From Paremcibacter congregatus (GTDB taxonomy: Bacteria > Pseudomonadota > Alphaproteobacteria > Sphingomonadales > Emcibacteraceae), in assembly GCF_006385135.1 (NCBI RefSeq), contig NZ_CP041025.1:2449501-2513500 (forward strand): a DNA stretch of 64,000 nucleotides. Reading direction: 5' to 3'. Below are positions 33,920-43,498 of this stretch, piece after piece; the first letter of the stretch is position 1; every line of letters starts with the position of its first letter. The position numbers were made by a program, and so were the translations under genes. Below the pieces are notes generated by a model. It was not told the origin of the DNA. It did not search any database and was given only the letters and a program-made list of their open reading frames with translations.

Positions 33920-36019
33920 ATGAGTGATACGGCCACAAACCACGGTATACAGAAAAAAGGTATTATGGGGCAATTAGCCCATCGCTCCGACGTCATTATG
34001 GCATTCGGCGTTGTGTTGATCCTGACCATTCTTTTCCTGCCCTTGCCTTCATGGCTGCTCGATATTTCCCTGGCGATTTCTTTCACCTTTTCCATCATGG
34101 TGTTGATGACATGCCTGTTTATCCAGACCCCGTTGGAATTTAACAGTTTTCCTGCCGTTCTCCTGCTCTCGACCATGTTGAGGCTGGCGCTTAATGTGGC
34201 CTCCACCCGCCTGATCTTATCAGATGGCCATACCGGCCCCTCGGCGGCGGGACATGTGATTGAGGCCTTTGGTAAGTTTGTGATGGGCGGAAATTTCGTC
34301 ATCGGGATCATTGTATTCTCCGTCCTGCTGATTGTGAATTTCATGGTGATCACCAAAGGGTCCGGCCGTATCGCAGAAGTCGCGGCCCGTTTCAGTCTTG
34401 ATGCCATGCCCGGTAAACAGATGGCCATTGACGCCGATCTGTCTTCCGGTTTGATCGACGAAAATGATGCCCGCACGCGCCGCAAAAACCTGGAAGATGA
34501 AAGCACCTTCTTCGGGTCCATGGACGGGGCGGCAAAATATGTACGGGGCGATGCCATCGCCGGCCTTCTGATCACCTTTATCAATATCATAGCCGGTATG
34601 ATCATCGGGGTGGCTCAGAATGACATGAGTTTCACCCAAGCCGCCAACACCTATACCCTGCTCACCGTCGGAGATGGTTTGGTGAGCCAGATCCCGGCCT
34701 TGATCGTCTCGACCGCAGCCGGTCTTCTGGTCACCAAGGCTGGCCTGACCGGACGTACCGACCAGGCGCTGTTCAGGCAAATGGGTAGTTATCCCACCGC
34801 GCTTGCCGTTAGCGCCAGCCTGTTGTTTGTCCTGTCCTTGCTGCCGGGCATTCCCTTTCTGCCTTTCGCCGTCCTGTCCGCCATGATCGGCGGCACGGCC
34901 ATCGCCCTGACCCGCCAGAAAGCTGAAGATGCCGAAGCCAAATTACGGGCAGAAGAAGAAGGTGAACAACAGATCGAACACGTCGAGGAGCCCATCACCA
35001 CGGCCCTGACCATTGACCCGATCCGGCTGGAACTTGGCTATGGCCTTCTGCCTTTGATCAATGATGATACCGGCATCCGCCTGACCGATCAGATCAAGGC
35101 CCTGCGCCGCCAGATGGCCACAGATATGGGCTTTGTCATGCCGTCGGTGCGTATTTTGGACAATATGCAGCTGCCCGCCAATCAGTATGTCATCCGCCTG
35201 AAGGAAACCGACGCCGGCAGCGGCGATATCCGCCCGAACATGTTGCTGGTGATGGACCCCCGGGGTGAACCCGTCGCCCTGCCTGGTGAAGAAACCCTCG
35301 AACCCGCCTTTAAACTACCGGCAACCTGGGTGGAAAAAAGCCTGAAAGAGGAAGCGTCCTTCCGCGGGTACACTGTCGTTGATGCCGCCACCGTCATTAC
35401 CACCCATATCACCGAAGTGATCAAGGATAATATGCCGGAACTTCTGTCCTATGCCGAGGTCAAGAAACTTCTGGATGACCTTGCGTCCGAACATCAGAAA
35501 CTGATCGCCGACCTGATCCCAACCCTGATCACCCAGAGCGGCCTGCAGCGGGTATTGCAAAACCTGCTCAGTGAACGTATTTCCATCCGTGACCTGCCCA
35601 CCATTTTAGAAGGCGTCGCGGAAGCTTGTGGCTATACACAGAATATCGTGATGATCACCGAACACACCCGTACCCGTCTTGCGCGACAGATCAGCTATGA
35701 AAATGCCGATCAGGACGGGGTCATTCCTCTGATCAATCTGTCGCCTCAGTGGGAACAGGACTTTATGGATGCCCTGGTCGGCGGCGGCGAAGAAAAACAA
35801 CTGGCCATGGCCCCAAGTAAATTACAGGAATTCATCGGGTTGGTGCGCATGACGTTCGAGGATCAGGCCTATGCCGGAGAAATGCCGGTTCTGCTGGTCA
35901 GCCCGATGGTTCGACCTTACGTACGCTCCATTGTCGAGCGGTTCCGTCCGGCCACTGTCGTGATGTCGCAGAATGAGGTTCACCCCAAAGTCAAAATCAA
36001 GACTCTGGGTCAAATATAA
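33920..36019 (+). CDS. flhA: Flagellar export gate protein FlhA
   Basis: FlhA is the large export-gate subunit. The 699-residue protein has about eight membrane helices in the first half, with LPLPSWLLDISLAISFTFSI, STMLRLALNVASTRLIL, the FHIPEP-loop region (GRIAEVAARFSLDAMPGKQM) and TLLTVGDGLVSQIPALIVST. The C-terminal cytoplasmic ring domain follows (LGYGLLPLINDD, LVMDPRGEPVALPGEE, ETLEPAFKLPATWVEKSLKE, ISIRDLPTILEGVAEACG). Length is normal. No flhB, fliP, fliQ or fliR lies in the window. Confidence 0.96.
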   Translation: MSDTATNHGIQKKGIMGQLAHRSDVIMAFGVVLILTILFLPLPSWLLDISLAISFTFSIMVLMTCLFIQTPLEFNSFPAVLLLSTMLRLALNVASTRLILSDGHTGPSAAGHVIEAFGKFVMGGNFVIGIIVFSVLLIVNFMVITKGSGRIAEVAARFSLDAMPGKQMAIDADLSSGLIDENDARTRRKNLEDESTFFGSMDGAAKYVRGDAIAGLLITFINIIAGMIIGVAQNDMSFTQAANTYTLLTVGDGLVSQIPALIVSTAAGLLVTKAGLTGRTDQALFRQMGSYPTALAVSASLLFVLSLLPGIPFLPFAVLSAMIGGTAIALTRQKAEDAEAKLRAEEEGEQQIEHVEEPITTALTIDPIRLELGYGLLPLINDDTGIRLTDQIKALRRQMATDMGFVMPSVRILDNMQLPANQYVIRLKETDAGSGDIRPNMLLVMDPRGEPVALPGEETLEPAFKLPATWVEKSLKEEASFRGYTVVDAATVITTHITEVIKDNMPELLSYAEVKKLLDDLASEHQKLIADLIPTLITQSGLQRVLQNLLSERISIRDLPTILEGVAEACGYTQNIVMITEHTRTRLARQISYENADQDGVIPLINLSPQWEQDFMDALVGGGEEKQLAMAPSKLQEFIGLVRMTFEDQAYAGEMPVLLVSPMVRPYVRSIVERFRPATVVMSQNEVHPKVKIKTLGQI

Positions 36020-36037
36020 GTACGGGTCGGGAAAAAC

Positions 36038-37144
36038 ATGCGGTTAAAAATATTCACTGCGGACAATATGATGGCGGCGCTTGGCAAGGTCAGGGATGCG
36101 CTTGGCGAAGATGCGATCATCATTGATTCTGTCGAAGAAGACGGACGGGTCCGTGTCACCGCCGCCATGGAACTGCCGGTTCCCAGAACCGCGCCGCAGA
36201 AGGCCCCACGCAAAGCGCCAAAACCGAAACCCAAACAATCCCCTGTACAAAAATCCCTGCGCGACCTTGACCGGGAAGACCAGGCGGAAAATTACAACCT
36301 GTCCTATTTTCTGGCCCATCATGGCATCGAGAAATCCATGATGCGGCGCATTCTGGAAACGGCAGCGGCCTTTGAAGAAGATAAAAACCTTACCGCCCTC
36401 GCCCGGGCGCTGGATGTAATGTTCCATTTCAAGGCCGTGAACAATGATTATCATGACCGGCCCATCATGCTGGTGGGGCCACCAGGGGTCGGCAAGACCG
36501 TCACGACCGCCAAACTCGCCAGTCAGGCCATCCTTGATGGCCGCACCGTTCGTCTGATCAATACAGACACCATCCGCACCGGCGGCACTGCGCAGCTCGA
36601 AGGCTATGCAGAAGTCCTGAAGACCACGGTGATCGAAGCCCCGGACCCGGAATTGCTCACCGCCGCCATTGAAACTCATCGTCAGGCGGATGAGCTGGTC
36701 ATCATCGATACCATGGGTTACAACCCCTTCGATGCTGCCGAAATGGCCCAACTGCACAGTTTCATCTGCGCCTATGATGTGGAGCCTCTTCTGGTGATTT
36801 CTGCCGGCACAGACCCGGTCGAAGCCCAGGAAATCTCGGAAACCTATGCCAATCTTGGCGTGCGGCGTTTTATCGCCACCCGGCTGGATGTCGCCCGGCG
36901 CTATGCCAGCCTTCTGACCACCGCCAATGCCATGGATCTGGCTTTTGCCGGTGTTGGTATTACGCCGTTCCTCGCCAATGGCATTGAAAAGGTTGATGCC
37001 ATGAGCCTCGCTCAGTTGATCACCCATATCAATGACCGCAAGATTTTTGTTCCCCCGGAAAACCTTATCGAAGAGAATATGACGGAAGAAGATCCGGACA
37101 CGCCCCCTTTAAAGATTGATGACACAGAAAGTGAAAAGCCATGA
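36038..37144 (+). CDS. flhF: Flagellar placement GTPase FlhF
   Basis: FlhF is an SRP-type GTPase that sets flagellar position, usually polar. The 368-residue protein has the typical N-terminus (MRLKIFTADNMMAALGKVRD, ALGEDAIIIDSVE), a basic Pro-rich linker, then the N and G domains. Walker A is GPPGVGKTVTTAKLA, followed by LINTDTIRTGGTAQLEGYAE, VIIDTMGYNPFDAAEM, ATRLDVARRYASLLTTA and ANGIEKVDAMSLAQLI. In most FlhF the third motif is DTAG; here it reads DTMG. It overlaps flhG by four bases. Confidence 0.93.
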   Translation: MRLKIFTADNMMAALGKVRDALGEDAIIIDSVEEDGRVRVTAAMELPVPRTAPQKAPRKAPKPKPKQSPVQKSLRDLDREDQAENYNLSYFLAHHGIEKSMMRRILETAAAFEEDKNLTALARALDVMFHFKAVNNDYHDRPIMLVGPPGVGKTVTTAKLASQAILDGRTVRLINTDTIRTGGTAQLEGYAEVLKTTVIEAPDPELLTAAIETHRQADELVIIDTMGYNPFDAAEMAQLHSFICAYDVEPLLVISAGTDPVEAQEISETYANLGVRRFIATRLDVARRYASLLTTANAMDLAFAGVGITPFLANGIEKVDAMSLAQLITHINDRKIFVPPENLIEENMTEEDPDTPPLKIDDTESEKP

Positions 37145-37899
37145 CCTCCCCAGTTTCCTCTCAAATCATTACCATTGCCTCCGGCAAGGGCGGGGTGGGC
37201 AAAACATGGGTTTCAACAACCTTATGTCACCTTCTCGCCAGCGAAGGCAAAAAAATCCTGCTCTTTGATGGTGATCTTGGACTCGCCAATGTGGACATCC
37301 AGTTGGGGCTCCTGCCGGAAGCAGACCTTGGACAGGTTCTGTCCGGCGCCATTACCCTTGACCAGGCCATCACCCGCTATGACAGCAACGGCGGCAAGAG
37401 AGGGTTTGACATCATTTCCGGGCAATCCGGATCCGGCAGTCTGGCTTCCATACGCAAGGAGCGCCTGGAAGATCTGAATCAGGACCTTGTCGCCCTGTCG
37501 AAGCAGTATGATTTGACGTTTCTTGACCTTGGGGCCGGGGTTGAGTCATCCGTCATGACATTGTGCGAAACCGCAGACCGCATTGTCGTGGTGGTAACCT
37601 CCGACCCAACATCCCTCACCGACGCCTATGCCTTCATCAAGATGAACCACATGCGGAACCCGGCCATGAAACTCGGCATCATCGTCAATATGGTTGAAGA
37701 CCGGCACGAGGGGCAGAAAACCTTTTCCACGTTGAAAAAGGTCTGCGAGAACTTCTTGCGTTTCACGCCGGAATACCTTGGATCCGTGCGCCGGGATAAA
37801 CATGTGGTCGACGCCATTCGCCACCAAAAACCCCTGCTGCAACGCCATCCGGTCAGCCATGCCGGGGAAGATATCGCCGAAATAGCCAAAAAACTGTAA
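37141..37899 (+). CDS. flhG: FlhG/FleN, MinD-type ATPase controlling flagellar number
   Basis: FlhG is a MinD/ParA-type ATPase that limits flagellar number and acts with FlhF. The 252-residue protein has the deviant Walker A IASGKGGVGKTWVSTTLC, LFDGDLGLANVDIQLGLLPE, the LTFLDLGAGVESSVMTLCET region and VVVTSDPTSLTDAYAFIKMN. The C-terminus RHQKPLLQRHPVSHAGEDIA precedes a short amphipathic end. The start overlaps the flhF stop as ATGA. The flhF-flhG pair suggests a controlled, probably polar, flagellum. Confidence 0.93.
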   Translation: MTSPVSSQIITIASGKGGVGKTWVSTTLCHLLASEGKKILLFDGDLGLANVDIQLGLLPEADLGQVLSGAITLDQAITRYDSNGGKRGFDIISGQSGSGSLASIRKERLEDLNQDLVALSKQYDLTFLDLGAGVESSVMTLCETADRIVVVVTSDPTSLTDAYAFIKMNHMRNPAMKLGIIVNMVEDRHEGQKTFSTLKKVCENFLRFTPEYLGSVRRDKHVVDAIRHQKPLLQRHPVSHAGEDIAEIAKKL

Positions 37900-37943
37900 T
37901 TAAAGCCTTAGAATCAAACCTGAAATAGGTGTAAGATGGGGGC

Positions 37944-40900
37944 ATGAGCGATATAGATGCCCCCCATAGTCTGCCCCTCAGGACCGGTGAAGGCCCCGGC
38001 CGGGTCACGCGCACGTCCACAACCTACGAAGAAAACTCCCCGCAGCAGCAATCCACAGGCAAACGATCAAATCCCTCCAGCCAGGGGACCGAAGCCAAAG
38101 AGCTCTCCGCCTCTCATGAAACAGCCGTGACGCTTTCCACCAGCCTGTCCAGCCTGGACGTCGGGACGCGGATTACCGCACGCTATATCGGCGTTGACGC
38201 GGCGGAACGCCCCTTGCTGGAAACTGCGACGGGGACATATTCTGTCAAGTTTGACCCGGTTCAACAGCAGAAAATAGACAAAATTCCCCAGGGGGCAACC
38301 GTTGACCTTGGGATTACCCGTATCGAACACAAGATTGAAGCCCGCCTGAGCTATATAGACCCCAAACAAAAAAATCCGCAACCGATCACCCTGCCGCAGC
38401 CGGTAACGCTTGAACTGACCAATCTCGGCACCGCGCCCCCTCTGGTACGGCCCGCCCCGGCACAGTCAAGCCCCTCCTATCAGGCTAATGATCTGTTTCT
38501 GGCCGGAAAAATTGCCCTGGAAAGCGCTGACAAAGCCAAAATTCTTCCCACGCCAGGCGCTTCGACCAACTATACCCTCTATGAAAGAGCCAGGCCGGAA
38601 CCTCATCATCGCGATCCCGTACAGGCCACTGTCCGGCAAACCGTTCTCACCGGCAATGTCCTTCTGGCCCAGGAGAAACAAACCACCGCACCGCAGCAAG
38701 CCGGAGCAGCTCCCGCATCACCGGCAACGGCCCCGGAACAGACAACCTCGTCCCTTGATGCCGCACGCATCCTGCACCGTGACATCCCGGGAACCGTGGT
38801 CAAGAATATCACTCACGATACCGCTGCGCTGCCCCGGTCTGTTCGCCAACATCATGACATCACCACGCCGCTGGATGGGTTGAAAGTCGGGCAGAATTTC
38901 ACTTTGCAAATTGAATCTCTGGCTGTGCCGGATCAACATTCCCCGGCCCAGATCACATCGCAAGGGCAATCGGTGCAGCCCCCGGCAGACTCTGGTCAGA
39001 ACCCCGCCGCCCAACATCAGGTGCAAAACGCTGTACCACTGCCTGCGACAGCAACCGAACCTTCCCTTGCGACGGACAAACAAATACTGTCCGGCATTGT
39101 TATTGACCCTGGCCCGAAAATTATCGAAGACGCCAAGCTCATTCCTTCGCCCCCGCCAGCAGGGATACAAGGTGACCCCAAAACCCTCTATGTGGCAACC
39201 TCTGTATCGGTGATCAAAGTCAACAGTCCGCTTGAACTTGCCCCGGGAACAGTCATCACCTTCTCTCTTGTGGCCCCACTTTCTCCGGCCGCAGAAACAG
39301 ATCCTGTTACCGCCCGCTATATCGGCACCGACCCCGGCGGGCGTCCGTTACTGGAAACAGCAACCGGCACCTATGCCCTGCAAGGCGCCCCCTCCCTTCA
39401 GGCCGACCTAATAAAGCTGGCGCAGCATGGCCCATTAGAAATCCGCATCACGCAGCCGGGTCCACCGCCACAGGCTAGTGTGCACGTGCAGGCCGCCCAT
39501 ACCATTGGCGGGACGCTTTCCTCTATTCCCCCTCTGGCGGTTATACTGCATCCCACGCCAGAGGGCCCCTCCACAACAGCCTCTCCTGCTGCTTCCGTGA
39601 CGGCGGCTAATGCGGTCCATACCGAAACGGGCACCTTGGAAAATGTGAAGGCCGGTCAGTCCCTGTCCCTGCCCAACAACCCGGCGGTTTCGGCCACCAT
39701 AACGGGAACCGAAAAAACACCTGGCGTCCCGGCAGAGCGCATTTTGCATCAGGATATATTGGCGACGGTGATAAAAAATATTCCCGGCCCCACCGGCAAT
39801 ATTCCCGATTTTATCAAGCAGCATACTGAAGCTACAGGCCCCCTTGATGCACTCAAAAATGGCCAGAACGTCACATTGCGAATAGAGGCCCTGACCGTGC
39901 CGGCTTCTCAACCTGCCGCTGCCGGGCAACCGGTACAATCAGCACAAAACCCGCCTTCCGGAAGCGGAACAATACCCGCAATGCCCTCTGCCACCGTTAT
40001 GCAGGCCAACGCCGCGACGTCAGTTCCCGTCATGTCCGGCATTATTATAGACCCTGGCAAAAATCTTATGGAAAGACCAGGACAAGCCCCCCTTGCCCGT
40101 CAGAACACCCGCTATGCCGATGGGTATAGCCCGACGGCTCAGAGAGGCGATCTTGCCCAGAATGAGTTTAAAACCCTGTATGTGGCCACCCCGGTTTCAG
40201 TGATGAAATTCAAAAGCCCGGTCAACCTTGAACCGGGCACGGTGATCAGCTTCTCCCTGCCGCAACTTTCAAACGCCGCGGCCGCAAACATTGAAGAGAG
40301 CATTCCGCGGGAAACCGCACCTCTGACTGAACAGAAACAGGCGACAACGGCACCCCACCCCGCCACCCCGACGACGGAAACACAGGCCGCTACGACAACG
40401 ACAACCACAGCCCCAAACCAGGCCGCGGCCTCTGGTCTGCTCACAGCACCATCCCAGGAAACACAGACGCCGCAACCTTTAACCGAGTTGATCACCAACT
40501 GGCAATCCTTGAGCCAGATTGCCGCAACTCTTCCCACGGCGGAGGCAGCAGAGGCCAGTCGAGCGCTCCTCAGCCGTATACCGTCTGTGCAAAATTCCGC
40601 ACAAATGACCTCTACCATGATATTTTTTCTGGCCGCAATGGGCGCCCGCAATCCGGCGCGCACCTGGCTTGGCCCCTTAACGACGCAGGCGCTGGAAAAA
40701 GCCGGTCAGGACAAACTCATCAAACGTCTAGATCATGATATGCAGCGCATTTCGCGCCTTGCCGCCTCTGCTCCGGCTGGTGAATGGCGCCCGGCCTTGT
40801 TGCCGCTTCAGGTGGGAGGCGAAATCACCGCGGTACCGATCCTGACCCGGCAACTTCTCGACGAGGATGGCCAGAAAAAAAATGGCGCGGGCGGCGACGA

Positions 40901-41186
40901 GGACAGCGACAAGACAACCGCGTCCCGTTTTGTTGTCGAAGTCACCCTCAGCCAGTTCGGCCCTGTTCAGGTTGATGGCATGTTATCGGACAAACGCCTG
41001 AGCATCATCATTCGCGCAGGACTTGCCTTGCCCCAAGATCTGAAACAGAAGGTCGGTAACCTGTTCACCACGGCCCTGGAGATTTCCGGTTACACCGGAG
41101 ACATTCAGTTTCGCGACCAGACCCCCTTACCAATGTCTGTGCAAAATATCATCAATCAAAAGATTTATACGTCACGCAACAGCTGA
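37944..41186 (+). CDS. Large FliK-like protein with duplicated modules
   Basis: The 1080-residue protein is mostly Pro/Ala/Thr-rich. Three modules occur twice: ARYIG..RPLLETATGTY (about 75-128 and 455-505), RILHRDIPGTVVKNI..VGQNFTLQIE (272-330 and 597-655) and SGIVIDPG..TLYVAT.VSV..PGTVITFSL (383-443 and 697-773). The C-terminal 220 residues are globular (ASRALLSRIPSVQNSAQMTS, FVVEVTLSQFGPVQVDGMLS, SIIIRAGLALPQDLKQKVGN) and resemble a FliK hook-length domain. There is no signal peptide. It follows flhG by 44 bases. A role in flagellar export or length control is inferred, not proven. Confidence 0.7.
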   Translation: MSDIDAPHSLPLRTGEGPGRVTRTSTTYEENSPQQQSTGKRSNPSSQGTEAKELSASHETAVTLSTSLSSLDVGTRITARYIGVDAAERPLLETATGTYSVKFDPVQQQKIDKIPQGATVDLGITRIEHKIEARLSYIDPKQKNPQPITLPQPVTLELTNLGTAPPLVRPAPAQSSPSYQANDLFLAGKIALESADKAKILPTPGASTNYTLYERARPEPHHRDPVQATVRQTVLTGNVLLAQEKQTTAPQQAGAAPASPATAPEQTTSSLDAARILHRDIPGTVVKNITHDTAALPRSVRQHHDITTPLDGLKVGQNFTLQIESLAVPDQHSPAQITSQGQSVQPPADSGQNPAAQHQVQNAVPLPATATEPSLATDKQILSGIVIDPGPKIIEDAKLIPSPPPAGIQGDPKTLYVATSVSVIKVNSPLELAPGTVITFSLVAPLSPAAETDPVTARYIGTDPGGRPLLETATGTYALQGAPSLQADLIKLAQHGPLEIRITQPGPPPQASVHVQAAHTIGGTLSSIPPLAVILHPTPEGPSTTASPAASVTAANAVHTETGTLENVKAGQSLSLPNNPAVSATITGTEKTPGVPAERILHQDILATVIKNIPGPTGNIPDFIKQHTEATGPLDALKNGQNVTLRIEALTVPASQPAAAGQPVQSAQNPPSGSGTIPAMPSATVMQANAATSVPVMSGIIIDPGKNLMERPGQAPLARQNTRYADGYSPTAQRGDLAQNEFKTLYVATPVSVMKFKSPVNLEPGTVISFSLPQLSNAAAANIEESIPRETAPLTEQKQATTAPHPATPTTETQAATTTTTTAPNQAAASGLLTAPSQETQTPQPLTELITNWQSLSQIAATLPTAEAAEASRALLSRIPSVQNSAQMTSTMIFFLAAMGARNPARTWLGPLTTQALEKAGQDKLIKRLDHDMQRISRLAASAPAGEWRPALLPLQVGGEITAVPILTRQLLDEDGQKKNGAGGDEDSDKTTASRFVVEVTLSQFGPVQVDGMLSDKRLSIIIRAGLALPQDLKQKVGNLFTTALEISGYTGDIQFRDQTPLPMSVQNIINQKIYTSRNS

Positions 41187-41199
41187 GCAAGCCCCCTCT

Positions 41200-41586
41200 A
41201 TGACACAGAATAAAGATCTGATTGCCCTTCACAACAACACCCACCGCAGCAGGAGCCTGAGCGTGGCTCTCTTGCAGGATCTGACAACCGCCCAGACCGC
41301 TTATCGGGTCGGGATACGTTATATCCCGGACAAGCTGCTGCTTGACCCCGAAAACCTGCCGGCCTATTTGGAAAAAATCCTGAGCCAGACAGACGTCACC
41401 GTCGACCTTCTTGCGCCGGAAATAATTGAAGACCTGATGGATCAGGTCATCCCCAAATGGATTGAAGTCACTCTTGAACAGGCCCCTGATCAGCAAAACC
41501 AGAAGATAATTGTCACCGTGGAAGATCGTCAGCCCAACTGGCAGGACGACGGCCTGCTTCTGCGCTTGCCCCGATTATTCCCCTGA
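41200..41586 (+). CDS. Conserved small protein, function unknown, end of flagellar series
   Basis: I do not recognise this 128-residue protein. It starts 13 bases after the FliK-like gene, so it is probably co-transcribed. It is soluble, with no signal or membrane segment, and is acidic and likely alpha/beta, with segments RSLSVALLQDLTTAQTAYRV, LPAYLEKILSQTDVTVDLLA and a C-terminal block (KIIVTVEDRQPNWQDDGLLL). Its position suggests a flagellum-linked role or chaperone, but nothing in the sequence shows one. Confidence 0.65.
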   Translation: MTQNKDLIALHNNTHRSRSLSVALLQDLTTAQTAYRVGIRYIPDKLLLDPENLPAYLEKILSQTDVTVDLLAPEIIEDLMDQVIPKWIEVTLEQAPDQQNQKIIVTVEDRQPNWQDDGLLLRLPRLFP

Positions 41587-41704
41587 CGCGGCCTGATATA
41601 TGATAATAATAGAGAAATTTAATCCAGATTACTCAACAAACGCTTTCCATGTTTTCTAATCCGGACCGGAAAAAAACGTTAGATATAAAATTAAAGGGGG
41701 TAAA

Positions 41705-43498
41705 ATGTTCACCGCTGCTCAGGCAAATACCGATAGAAAACGGCTCAAAAATCTGTCAAGCTCCAGTATCGTTCTCTTGTTCCTGCTTTTCATTATAATG
41801 CCTTTTTTAACATACCCTGCATCAGCAGAAGGCTGGCGCGATCAGAAATTAATTCGCCTGGTGCGTGCGGCTTCTGACACCACTGGCGTTGAAACCTTAT
41901 TGCGCAATGGCGCCAACGCCAATGCGACGGAATATGACGATGTTTCAGTTCTGATCATGGCCGCGGCACAAGAAAACGCGGCCATTTTTAATCTGCTACT
42001 CGCCAATGGCGCTGACGTGAATTATGCCAGTCTTGCCGGAAACACCGCCCTGCTTGTTGCGGCGCAGGAAGGAAGGACAGAATATGTTCAGGCACTGCTG
42101 AACCACAAGGCTTCGCTCAACACCCAGAACGAAGATGACCTTACGGCCCTGATCGCCGCCGCCGGTGCAGGTCACCAGAAAATTGTGGCGTTGTTAATCG
42201 CGTATGGCGCAGAAGTAAACACCCGTGCGGCGAACGGGGCAACTGCGCTTTTTGCCGCAAAGGAAAACAACCACCTTCAGATTATCGACTTGCTTATGAA
42301 AAATGGTGCGGATTCGGGTATCTTTCCTCCCGGAGCCCTTCTTCAGGCCATCGACACCAATGACCTGGAGGAAGCCGAAACGCTCATCCAAAACGGGGTC
42401 GGCCTGAATTACCAGTCAAACTCAGGGAACACGCCACTGATGGCGGCCGCCTTTAACGGTCACAACAAAATCGCCAGATTATTGATTGACAAAGGAGCCA
42501 ACGTTAACCTGACTAATGTTGATAACCATACCGCCTTGCTTTTCGCCGTCGAACAAAAACACGCAACAACAGTAGCCGCTCTTCTCGCCTCGAATGTGGA
42601 TGTCAACAAACTGTCCGCAGCCGGAACCACTCCTCTGAGCATTGCCACATATAATAATGATTTCAATATCGTCAAAATGCTTGTTGATCATGGCGCGGAT
42701 GTAAACCAGACTTCTAGAGAGATTGGCACCGCCTTATTCATCGCGGCAAATAACGGTCATGAGGACATTGCCGCTTACCTTCTCATACAAAATATTGATG
42801 TAAATATCGGCCATGACAGTATAGGAACACCCCTCAGGGCCGCCTTATCCCGCAGACATAAAAATATTGCTGAAATGCTGATTAACAAGGGCGCGGACGC
42901 TAACCTTTACACCCCGCCAAATTCATCTCCTCTCTACTTGGCAGCCGGACAAAAGTATGAACACCTTGTTCGGCTCCTGTTACGTCAGAAAGACATAAAA
43001 TTCCGTTATCAGGCCCCTGATGGCGGCACAGCCTTCATTTTTGAAGTTCAGAATGGCCATACAGAAAATGTCCGCATGATGCTTGAGAAAGGGGCAAATC
43101 CAGATTATACGCCCAACAATCTGGCCACGCCTCTCTTCATTGCTTCTCAGCAAGGTCATGACGGCGTCGTGGACCTCCTCGCGCCTGTTACAAAGGACAT
43201 CAACTTTCAAACCACTTCTGGTGCGACGGCTCTCCTTCATGCCTCTCAAAGAGGAGATGTCAAATCAGTACTCAGCCTACTGGAAAATGATGCCGACGTG
43301 AATCTCCAAACAAAGACAGGTTATACCGCCCTCATGGCCGCCGTGAGTAAAGGTAATCATCAGATTGTCCAAGCCCTTTTAATAAAAGGTGCGGATGTCG
43401 GCCTTCAAACAACAGACGGTAAATCGGCGCTTGATTTCGCCCGGAGCGCCGCCTTGGTCGATCTCCTAAAGAAGGCGCCTGTAAGTTTTAGTGATTAA
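41705..43498 (+). CDS. Exported ankyrin-repeat protein
   Basis: The 597-residue protein has a hydrophobic N-terminal segment (SIVLLFLLFIIMPFLTYPAS, then AEGW, a likely signal peptidase site). The rest is about 16 tandem ankyrin repeats (GNTALLVAAQEGRTEYVQAL, GNTPLMAAAFNGHNKIARLL, GYTALMAAVSKGNHQIVQAL). There is no other domain. Such proteins bind partner proteins, here probably in the periplasm or outside. Several repeats start with an Asn-Gly-Ala-Asp-type helix. The 3' end overlaps the convergent TPR gene by 11 bases. The function is unknown. Confidence 0.88.
   Translation: MFTAAQANTDRKRLKNLSSSSIVLLFLLFIIMPFLTYPASAEGWRDQKLIRLVRAASDTTGVETLLRNGANANATEYDDVSVLIMAAAQENAAIFNLLLANGADVNYASLAGNTALLVAAQEGRTEYVQALLNHKASLNTQNEDDLTALIAAAGAGHQKIVALLIAYGAEVNTRAANGATALFAAKENNHLQIIDLLMKNGADSGIFPPGALLQAIDTNDLEEAETLIQNGVGLNYQSNSGNTPLMAAAFNGHNKIARLLIDKGANVNLTNVDNHTALLFAVEQKHATTVAALLASNVDVNKLSAAGTTPLSIATYNNDFNIVKMLVDHGADVNQTSREIGTALFIAANNGHEDIAAYLLIQNIDVNIGHDSIGTPLRAALSRRHKNIAEMLINKGADANLYTPPNSSPLYLAAGQKYEHLVRLLLRQKDIKFRYQAPDGGTAFIFEVQNGHTENVRMMLEKGANPDYTPNNLATPLFIASQQGHDGVVDLLAPVTKDINFQTTSGATALLHASQRGDVKSVLSLLENDADVNLQTKTGYTALMAAVSKGNHQIVQALLIKGADVGLQTTDGKSALDFARSAALVDLLKKAPVSFSD

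Noticed and set aside
36044-37027. Long antisense frames (also 4586-5461, 6344-7054, 20578-21546, 29094-30044)
   Set aside because: Each lies wholly opposite a well-supported gene and has shadow-type composition.
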